A DNA stretch of 45,543 nt from Xanthobacteraceae bacterium. Lineage in GTDB: Bacteria; Pseudomonadota; Alphaproteobacteria; Rhizobiales; Xanthobacteraceae. The stretch is taken from the NCBI GenBank assembly GCA_019746135.1, contig JAIESI010000190.1, positions 1 through 45,543 on the forward strand, in the 5' to 3' direction. Positions within the stretch are counted from its first letter, which is position 1; every line of letters begins with the position of its first letter. A model generated the notes under the pieces. It was given only the letters and a program-made list of their open reading frames with translations. It was not told the origin of the DNA and ran no database searches. The translations under genes were made by a program, and so were the position numbers. Positions 34,497-40,465 of this stretch are shown here, in pieces.

Positions 34497-35742
34497 GTCG
34501 TCCTTGAGCCCGCTCGCCGCTGAGACTGCCTCGCCGCGCCGCTGGCTGTCCATCGTCGGCATCGGCGAGGACGGCGTCGACGGCCTGAGCCCCGTTGCGC
34601 GCGGCCTGATCGCCGACGCCGCGATCGTGTTCGGCGGCAGGCGGCATTTGGAGCTCGCAGGCTCGCTGATCCGCGGCGCGGTGCGGCCGTGGCCGAGCCC
34701 GTTCGAGCGCGCCGTCGCCGAGGTGATCGAGCATCGCGGCCGCAGCGTCTGCGTGCTCGCCTCCGGCGATCCGTTCTTTTACGGCGTCGGCGCGGTGCTG
34801 GCGCGGCACATCGAGCCTGGCGAGATGCTGGTGCTGCCGCAGCCGTCGGCGTTCAGCCTGGCCGCGGCGCGGATGGGCTGGTCGCTGCCCGACATTGCAC
34901 TCGTTTCGCTGCACGGGCGCTCGCTCGACCTGATCCGTCCGCATCTGCATCCCGGCGCCCGCGTTCTCGCGCTCACCTCGGACGGCGAGGGGCCGCATGC
35001 CCTCGCGGCACTTTTGCATGAAATCGGCTTCGGCGGGTCGAAGCTCACGGTTCTCGAAGCGCTGGGCGGGCCGCGCGAACGTATCCGCGCGGCGCGTGCG
35101 GCGGAATTCTCGTTGTCGGGCATCGACGCACTCAACGTGGTGGCGCTGGAGGCGGAAGCCTCGGCCGGCGCCCGCATCCTGCCGCGGGCCGCGGGGCTCG
35201 CCGACGCGCTGTTCGAGCATGACGGCCAGATCACCAAGCGCGAAATCCGCGCGGTGACGCTGTCGTCGCTGGCGCCGCGCCGGGGCGAGATCTTGTGGGA
35301 CATCGGCGCGGGCTCGGGGTCGGTCGCGATCGAATGGATGCTGGCCGATCCGTCGCTCAAGGCCGTGGCGGTCGAGGCGCGGGCCGACCGCGCCGCGCGC
35401 ATCCGCCGCAACGCCGCAGCGTTCGGCGTGCCGGGTCTCGAGGTGATCGAAGGCCGCGCGCCGCAGTGCCTCGCGGGATTGCCGCAGCCCGACGCGGTGT
35501 TCGTCGGCGGCGGCGCCGCCGAGCCCGGCCTGCTCGACGCGGTGACCGCCGCGTTGCGCCCGGGCGGCCGCCTTGTCGCCAACGCCGTGACGCTCGAGAC
35601 CGAGGCGGTGCTGCTCGCGCGCCACGCGTCGCTTGGCGGCGATCTGGTGCGGATCGCGCTGTCGCGCGCCGACGGCGTCGGCGGGAAAACCGGCTGGCGC
35701 CCGGCGATGCCGGTCACGCAATGGGTCTGGGCGAGGCCATGA
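34495..35742 (+). CDS. cobL: precorrin-6Y C5,15-methyltransferase (decarboxylating) CobL
   Basis: The 415-residue product is a CbiE-CbiT fusion that methylates C-5 and C-15 and decarboxylates the C-12 acetate. The N-terminal CbiE-like domain (about 1-200) has LSIVGIGEDGVDGLSPVARGLI and VCVLASGDPFFYGVGAVLARHI. The C-terminal CbiT-like domain (about 215-415) has LWDIGAGSGSVAIEWMLADPSLKAVAVEARADRAARIRRNAAAFG, the Rossmann SAM site. ITKREIRAVTLSSLAPRRGEILWD links the two. The ATG shares bases with the antisense cobK start codon, and the stop overlaps cobE by 4 nt. Confidence 0.96.
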   Translation: MSSLSPLAAETASPRRWLSIVGIGEDGVDGLSPVARGLIADAAIVFGGRRHLELAGSLIRGAVRPWPSPFERAVAEVIEHRGRSVCVLASGDPFFYGVGAVLARHIEPGEMLVLPQPSAFSLAAARMGWSLPDIALVSLHGRSLDLIRPHLHPGARVLALTSDGEGPHALAALLHEIGFGGSKLTVLEALGGPRERIRAARAAEFSLSGIDALNVVALEAEASAGARILPRAAGLADALFEHDGQITKREIRAVTLSSLAPRRGEILWDIGAGSGSVAIEWMLADPSLKAVAVEARADRAARIRRNAAAFGVPGLEVIEGRAPQCLAGLPQPDAVFVGGGAAEPGLLDAVTAALRPGGRLVANAVTLETEAVLLARHASLGGDLVRIALSRADGVGGKTGWRPAMPVTQWVWARP

Positions 35743-36125
35743 TCGTGGCGGGCGTCGGATGCAAGGCCGGAACGTCGGCGCGCGAGATCGAGGCCGCAAT
35801 CGGCGTGGCGCTGTCGCAGGCCGGAGTCGAAAGCGCTTCGCTGGGCCTGATCGCGACATCGGCGGCCAAAGCCGATGAAGCCGGACTTGCGGCCGCTGCG
35901 AAGGATCGCGGCCTGGACATCGTGTTCGTGCCGCAATCCGATCTCGAAGCGGCGGGTTCACGCACGCTGACTCATTCCGAGCGCGTGCTTGCGGCGACCG
36001 GCGTTCCGTCGCTTTCGGAAGCCGCGGCGCTCGCTGCCGCGGGGCCCGGCGCGCGGCTTCTGGCGCCGCGCGTCGCCGTTGGGCCCGCGACCTGCGCGCT
36101 CGCGGTCGGAGGAGACGGCGCGTGA
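35739..36125 (+). CDS. cobE: cobalamin biosynthesis protein CobE
   Basis: The 128-residue product corresponds to the C-terminal domain of CbiG, known as CobE in the aerobic pathway; its exact reaction is unclear. It starts [21 protein letters not shown] and contains [54 protein letters not shown] and [13 protein letters not shown], typical of CbiG_C. Start and stop overlap the flanking genes by 4 nt, so it is part of the coupled operon. Confidence 0.93.
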   Translation: MIVAGVGCKAGTSAREIEAAIGVALSQAGVESASLGLIATSAAKADEAGLAAAAKDRGLDIVFVPQSDLEAAGSRTLTHSERVLAATGVPSLSEAAALAAAGPGARLLAPRVAVGPATCALAVGGDGA

Positions 36126-36883
36126 CGGTCCACTTCATCGGCGCGGGGCCCGGGGCTGCGGACCTCATCACCGTGCGCGGCCGTGATCTGATCGCGCGCT
36201 GCCCGGTGTGCCTCTACGCCGGGTCGATCGTGCCGCAGGAGCTCCTGCAACACTGCCCGCCCGGCGCGCGCATCGTCGACACCGCGCCGATGTCGCTCGA
36301 CGAGATCGAGGCGGAGTTCGTCGCGGCCCACCGCAAGGGGCACGACGTGGCGCGGCTGCACTCCGGCGATCTTTCGATCTACAGCGCGCTCGCCGAGCAG
36401 GTGCGGCGTCTCGACCGGCTCGGCATTCCTTATTCGGTCACGCCCGGTGTGCCGGCCTTTGCCGCCGCGGCCGCCGTCCTCGGCCGCGAGCTGACCGTGC
36501 CCGAGATTGCCCAAAGCGTGGTGCTGACGCGGATGCCGGGCCGCGCCTCCTCGATGCCGGAGGGCGAAAAGCTCGCCGCCTTTGCCGCGACCGGCGCGAC
36601 GCTCGTCATTCACCTCGCCATCCAGTCGATCGGTGCGATCGTCGACGAGCTTGTGCCGCACTACGGCGCTGAATGCCCGGTTGCGGTGGTGGTGCGGGCG
36701 AGCTGTCCCGACGAGCGGATCCTGCGCGGCACGCTTGGCAGCATCCGCGCACAGGTCGAAGCCGATCCGATCGAGCGCACCGCGCTGGTGCTGGTCGGCC
36801 CGGCGCTGGCCGCCCATGATTTCCGCGAAAGCGCGCTGTACGATCCGGACTACCGCCGCAGGTTCCGCGGCGAACGATCGTGA
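36122..36883 (+). CDS. cobM: precorrin-4 C11-methyltransferase CobM
   Basis: The 253-residue product methylates C-11 of precorrin-4. The motifs are [59 protein letters not shown] and [27 protein letters not shown], and a C-terminal [14 protein letters not shown] that is typical of this methylase. A GTG start overlaps the cobE stop (GTGA). It is the last gene of the tightly overlapping run; a 318-nt repeat-bearing gap separates it from cobA. Confidence 0.96.
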   Translation: MTVHFIGAGPGAADLITVRGRDLIARCPVCLYAGSIVPQELLQHCPPGARIVDTAPMSLDEIEAEFVAAHRKGHDVARLHSGDLSIYSALAEQVRRLDRLGIPYSVTPGVPAFAAAAAVLGRELTVPEIAQSVVLTRMPGRASSMPEGEKLAAFAATGATLVIHLAIQSIGAIVDELVPHYGAECPVAVVVRASCPDERILRGTLGSIRAQVEADPIERTALVLVGPALAAHDFRESALYDPDYRRRFRGERS

Positions 36884-36933
36884 AGTTGGCCAGTTGATTG
36901 TTGCGATCGGATGAACCTTTTCGGCATCGGCAG

Positions 36934-37146
36934 CGCTATCCCTCTCCGCGAGGGGAGGGTGGCCGCCACCAGCGCGTTTACGCGCGTCTTCGACGCGCTA
37001 TGGCGGCCGGGTGGGGAGAAGGTGCCACACCTGAGATCGTTGCTCGTGGCACGACAGTCCGGTGCTTACGGAGAGGGCGCGCTTTGCGGACGCTTCTCCC
37101 CACCCCCGCGCTTCGCGCGGACCCTCCCCTCGCGGGGAGGGAGCGC
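36934..37146. repeat. large palindromic repeat between cobM and cobA
   Basis: The gap between cobM and cobA is nearly filled by nested inverted repeats. The outer arms pair CGCGAGGGGAGGGT near 36947 with ACCCTCCCCTCGCG at 37121-37134. The inner arms are GGGTGGGGAGAAG (37009-37021) and CTTCTCCCCACCC (37093-37105). The innermost pair is GTGCCAC (37022-37028) and GTGGCAC (37046-37052). The left arm holds the 38-bp module found also at 2992-3029. It may reduce readthrough into cobA-cobB. Confidence 0.85.
36968..37005. repeat. 38-bp hairpin module, copy 2
   Basis: These bases are identical over 38 positions to 2992-3029, although the surrounding palindromes are unrelated. Here the module is flanked by GGCCGCC and GGCC, and the matching right arm of the palindrome carries different sequence (GCGCTTCGCGCGG). 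Confidence 0.8.
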
Positions 37147-37201
37147 ACCGCCGATTCCGCAAGTGCTTCAATCTAAACGAGCCTTGCTCTAAGACCATAC
37201 T

Positions 37202-38002
37202 ATGAACCCTCTCGAAGCCCTCGCGGCTTTGCACGACACATTTCCGGTGCTGGAGCCGGGGCATGTCTGGCTCGCCGGCGCGGGTCCCGGCGATCCCGGC
37301 ATGCTCACGCTCGACGCGCTGGCCGGCCTCGCCCAGGCCGACGTCATCGTCCACGACGCGCTGGTCGGCGAGCGCGTGCTGAAGCTCGCCGGTCCCCGCG
37401 CGACCCTCGAGTTTGCCGGCAAGCGCGGCGGCCGGCCTTCGACGCAGCAGGCCGACATCACCGCGCGCCTGATCGAGCTCGCGCGCGCGAACAAGCGCGT
37501 GCTGCGGCTCAAGGGCGGCGATCCTTGCGTGTTCGGCCGCGGCGGCGAGGAGGCGATCGCGCTCGCCGACGCCGGCATTCCGTTCCGGCTCATTCCCGGC
37601 ATCACCGCCGGGCTCGCCGGACTTGCCGCAGCATCGATCCCCGCGACCATGCGCGGCGTCAACCAGGCCATAAGCTTCGTCACCGGCCATGCCGATGCCG
37701 ATTTTGACTGGACTGCGCTGGCGCGCACCGGCCAGCCGATCGTGATCTACATGGCGATGCGCAACGTCGAGCCGATCGTGCAGGCGCTGGCCCGCGGCGG
37801 CCTTGCCGCGACGACGCCGGCCGCGGTGATCGTCGCGGCGACGCTGCCCGAGCAGCATGTCGTCATCACTCGGCTCGATCACCTCGCCGCCGAGGTTCGC
37901 AGGCTCGGCTTCACCATGCCGGGGCTGATCGTGATTGGCGAGATCGTCAAGGTGCGCGACCGGCTGCTTCGGCTCGCGGCCCAGGCCGGAGCCGCCAAGT
38001 GA
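37202..38002 (+). CDS. cobA: uroporphyrinogen-III C-methyltransferase CobA
   Basis: The 266-residue product is SUMT, which adds methyl groups at C-2 and C-7 of uroporphyrinogen III to form precorrin-2, the entry to the corrin branch. Motifs are VWLAGAGPGDPGMLTLDALAGL, VLRLKGGDPCVFGRGGEEAIALADAGIPF and IPGITAGLAGLAAASIPATMRGVNQAISFVTGH. It is the single-function form without a CysG dehydrogenase domain. No good ribosome site precedes the ATG at 37202. It is separated from cobM by a repeat and overlaps the cobB start by 4 nt. Confidence 0.96.
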   Translation: MNPLEALAALHDTFPVLEPGHVWLAGAGPGDPGMLTLDALAGLAQADVIVHDALVGERVLKLAGPRATLEFAGKRGGRPSTQQADITARLIELARANKRVLRLKGGDPCVFGRGGEEAIALADAGIPFRLIPGITAGLAGLAAASIPATMRGVNQAISFVTGHADADFDWTALARTGQPIVIYMAMRNVEPIVQALARGGLAATTPAAVIVAATLPEQHVVITRLDHLAAEVRRLGFTMPGLIVIGEIVKVRDRLLRLAAQAGAAK

Positions 38003-39459
38003 CTGCACAAGTGATTGCACGTGGCCCGACCGCGCGCGGCCTGATCGTCTCGGCGCCGCGTTCGAGCTCCGGCAAGACCACCGTCACGCTCGGTCTGCTC
38101 GGCGCGCTGAAGCGCAAGGGCATCGCCGTGCGCGCGGCAAAATCCGGCCCGGACTACATCGATCCGGCGTTTCACGCCGCGGCGACGGCAGGCAAGGGCG
38201 TCAACCTCGACACCTGGGCCATGCCGTCCGCGCTGATCGAGGCGCTGGTCGCCGAGGCCGCGCGGGACGCCGAGCTGCTGGTCATTGAAGGCGCCATGGG
38301 TCTGTTCGACGGCGTGCCGGGAACGCCCGGCCGCTCCGGCGCGGCTGCCGATCTCGCCGCGCGGTTCTCGCTGCCGGTGCTGCTGATCCTCGACGTGTCG
38401 GGCCAGTCGCAATCCGCCGCCGCGGTCGCCGCGGGTTTTGCCGCGTTCGACCCGAAGGTTCGCCTCGGCGGCGTGGTGCTGAACAAGCTCGGCAGCGACC
38501 GCCACCGCGCCCTGATTGCCGATGCGCTCGCGCCGCTGAAGATCCCGGTGCTGGGCGCGATCCCGCGCGACGAGAAGCTGGTGCTGCCCGAGCGGCATCT
38601 GGGTCTGGTGCAGGCGAGCGAGCATCCGGATCTCGCAGCAAGGCTCGCAGGCTTCGCCGATATGGCGGCGCGCCATCTCGATCTTGACGCCATTGCCGCG
38701 ATGGCCGCGCCGCTACCGGAAGTTATCCCCTGTGGCGCCGCTCGGGCGGTGAACTCCCTCCCCCTGAAAGGGGGAGGGTCGGGGTGGGGGTCGGGTCGCG
38801 CGCAGGAGCCGCCCGCTTACGCCGCCGCCATGCTCAAGCCGCCCGGCCAGCGCATCGCGCTCGCCTACGATGCGGCGTTTTCCTTCGTTTACGCCCACGT
38901 GCTCGACGGCTGGCGGCGCGATGGCGTCGAGATCGTGCCGTTCTCGCCGCTCGACGACGAGCCGCCGGCGGAACATTGCGACGTCTGCTGGCTGCCGGGC
39001 GGCTATCCGGAGCTGCACGCGGGACGGCTCGCGGCGTCGCGGGCGTTCATCGATGGCCTCGCCCGCTTCGCGCAGACTCGCCCCGTGCACGGCGAGTGCG
39101 GTGGCTACATGGCGCTCGGGCAGGGTCTCGAGGACGCCAAGGGCGTGCGTCACGCGATGGCGGGACTGCTCTCGCACGCGACGAGCTTCGCCAGGCGAAA
39201 ATTGCATCTCGGCTACCGCCAGGCGCGGCTGTTGAGCGACCATCCACTGGGTGCCGCGGGCGACGTGGTGCGCGGCCACGAATTCCACCACGCGACGATC
39301 ACCGACAAGGGCCACGACGATCCGTTCGTCGCGGTCACCGACGCGCAGGGGCGGCCGGTCGCCGAGACCGGAAGCCGGCGCGGTCTCGTCTCCGGCACGT
39401 TCTTTCACGCCATCGCGCGGGAAAGCCAGCAGGTGCGTGCTCAGGACGTGGACTCATGA
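37999..39459 (+). CDS. cobB: hydrogenobyrinic acid a,c-diamide synthase CobB
   Basis: The 486-residue product amidates the a and c side chains of hydrogenobyrinic acid with glutamine and ATP. The N-terminal domain has GLIVSAPRSSSGKTTVTLGLLGAL (P-loop) and VRAAKSGPDYIDPAFH, followed by LLVIEGAMGLFDG. The C-terminal GATase domain has PGGYPELHAGRLA and the nucleophile Cys367 in VHGECGGYMALGQGLED. The linker between the domains (about residues 250-272) is encoded partly by a GC-rich dispersed repeat (38754-38800) that reads in frame as NSLPLKGGGSGWGSGRAQ. The start is GTG, overlapping cobA by 4 nt. Product function should be intact because both active sites are complete. Confidence 0.95.
   Translation: MTAQVIARGPTARGLIVSAPRSSSGKTTVTLGLLGALKRKGIAVRAAKSGPDYIDPAFHAAATAGKGVNLDTWAMPSALIEALVAEAARDAELLVIEGAMGLFDGVPGTPGRSGAAADLAARFSLPVLLILDVSGQSQSAAAVAAGFAAFDPKVRLGGVVLNKLGSDRHRALIADALAPLKIPVLGAIPRDEKLVLPERHLGLVQASEHPDLAARLAGFADMAARHLDLDAIAAMAAPLPEVIPCGAARAVNSLPLKGGGSGWGSGRAQEPPAYAAAMLKPPGQRIALAYDAAFSFVYAHVLDGWRRDGVEIVPFSPLDDEPPAEHCDVCWLPGGYPELHAGRLAASRAFIDGLARFAQTRPVHGECGGYMALGQGLEDAKGVRHAMAGLLSHATSFARRKLHLGYRQARLLSDHPLGAAGDVVRGHEFHHATITDKGHDDPFVAVTDAQGRPVAETGSRRGLVSGTFFHAIARESQQVRAQDVDS
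38754..38800. repeat. palindromic repeat inserted in frame within cobB
   Basis: CCCTCCCCCT (38756-38765) and AGGGGGAGGG (38769-38778) form a perfect 10-bp stem with a GAA loop, followed by TCGGGGTGGGGGTCGGG. This matches the CTCCCTCCCCCT...AGGGGGAGGGTCGGGGTGGGG type normally found between genes in Rhizobiales. Here it lies inside cobB and keeps the reading frame. Confidence 0.8.
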
Positions 39460-39482
39460 ACGCGCCGATCGACGCAAGCTGA
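39456..39482 (+). other. eight-codon open frame overlapping the cobB stop
   Basis: ATG at 39456 overlaps the cobB TGA in the same ATGA manner as the other operon genes, but the frame (MNAPIDAS) ends at a TGA after eight codons. It may be the broken start of a former next cob gene, or chance. Confidence 0.35.
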
Positions 39483-39823
39483 ACGAAAGCAAGGTCGTTC
39501 GTCGCCAGCCGCCGCAAGAGCGGACCAGTTATGCTCACATTGAGTTTTGTCGCGCACGACTGATCTCGGACTGCAACGGCGAAGCCGCCACTGTGGCGCA
39601 GGCTGGGATGCAAGTGCCGCGAAGGGCGCGGGGACAAGAAGGTACTCGATTACCCTGAGGCCAAGACATTGTTCCGTTGTCACACCGGGCACGCGCTTGC
39701 GCAGTGCCAAGTGACGCGGGAATGGAACACCGGCCCCATACCCTTCGTGGATTACTTTTAACTTGAATGCCCGCGTGGCGGGCACGAAGATGGCGCTGCT
39801 CGCAGGCATAGGAGGATTCTGCT
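39483..39823. promoter_or_regulatory. leader region of the azole-peptide locus
   Basis: This 340-nt gap between cobB and the precursor gene holds no convincing gene. A perfect hairpin TGCCCGC-GTG-GCGGGCA lies at 39768-39784, just ahead of a strong AGGAGG ribosome site at 39810-39815. The hairpin could act as an attenuator or mRNA stabiliser for the precursor. A promoter presumably lies upstream of it, but I see no unambiguous -35/-10 pair. Confidence 0.45.
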
Positions 39824-40300
39824 ATGGCGCGCGCAAAATCAAATTCAAAGCGAAATCCTCGGCGGTCCCTGCCACTGTTGGGTGCCGCTGGAGCGTCACT
39901 GGCGATGGTGGGCGGCTCCTCGGCCGCTACGCCCACGGCGGATGTACCGCCGCAGCGCGATGATCCGCTCTCCCTCATCATTCTCGACGAAGAGGAAATC
40001 TCCGACGTCAGCCTCGGGACGTTCTATGTGTTCGACCGGGAAAATGACCTTCGTCTGACCGACGAAAAAGTAGCGGCCCGATGCGGTGGCTGCCGGGGTT
40101 GTCGCGGATGTGCCGTGGCTCGGTGCGGCCGATGCGGCGGATGCGCCATAGCTCGATGCGGCCGATGCGGCGGCTGCGCCGTAGCTCGGTGCAGATGCGG
40201 ATGGGGTGTCGGCGTTGTTGGTTGCGCTCGCTGTGGCTGCAGTTGCGGAGGCGGCTGCACGCGCTGGAACGGCTGGGCCTGGGTCAACGTCTGCTGGTAA
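39824..40300 (+). CDS. Cys-rich TOMM (azole peptide) precursor candidate
   Basis: The 158-residue product looks like the precursor of a thiazole/oxazole-modified peptide. Residues 1-36 contain a signal-peptide-like stretch with a twin-arginine (NPRRSLPLLGAAGASLAMVG) and a possible cleavage site near SAA-TPT. Residues 46-82 are acidic and hydrophobic (DDPLSLIILDEEEISDVSLG, then TFYVFDREN), probably the leader recognised by the modifying enzyme. From Cys87 on there are 18 Cys in 72 residues, mostly as RCGGC units, including an 11-residue repeat (AVARCGRCGGC, AIARCGRCGGC, then AVARCRCG). The tail is Trp-rich (TRWNGWAWVNVCW). An AA pair before RCGGC (residues 84-85) could be a cleavage site. A strong AGGAGG site lies 8 nt upstream. 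The genes that follow encode the expected cyclodehydratase and dehydrogenase. Confidence 0.82.
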   Translation: MARAKSNSKRNPRRSLPLLGAAGASLAMVGGSSAATPTADVPPQRDDPLSLIILDEEEISDVSLGTFYVFDRENDLRLTDEKVAARCGGCRGCRGCAVARCGRCGGCAIARCGRCGGCAVARCRCGWGVGVVGCARCGCSCGGGCTRWNGWAWVNVCW

Positions 40301-40465
40301 AGGCCGCGCGGCACGCCGGAGCTTGCCTTGGCTTGAGCTCGAGTGGTCCGTGGGTTGCAAGGCACAGGTTGTCATGGCCGGCTGTGATCGGGGTCGATCC
40401 GCTGCGGCGAATGAGCTGTTGTCCGGATCGATTGCGATCGCGGCGCGGACGCTTACGCTGATCTC

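Noticed and set aside
32881..36171. A 1096-codon minus-strand frame across the cob operon
   Set aside because: It covers cobJ, cobL, cobE and part of cobM, whose products are all recognisable, and its translation is Arg/Ala-rich without any domain.
36898..37176. Short frames in the cobM-cobA gap
   Set aside because: They read through the palindromic repeat and encode no recognisable protein.
39535..39981. A 148-codon minus-strand frame across the azole-locus leader
   Set aside because: It overlaps the precursor start, has no ribosome site and shows no family resemblance.
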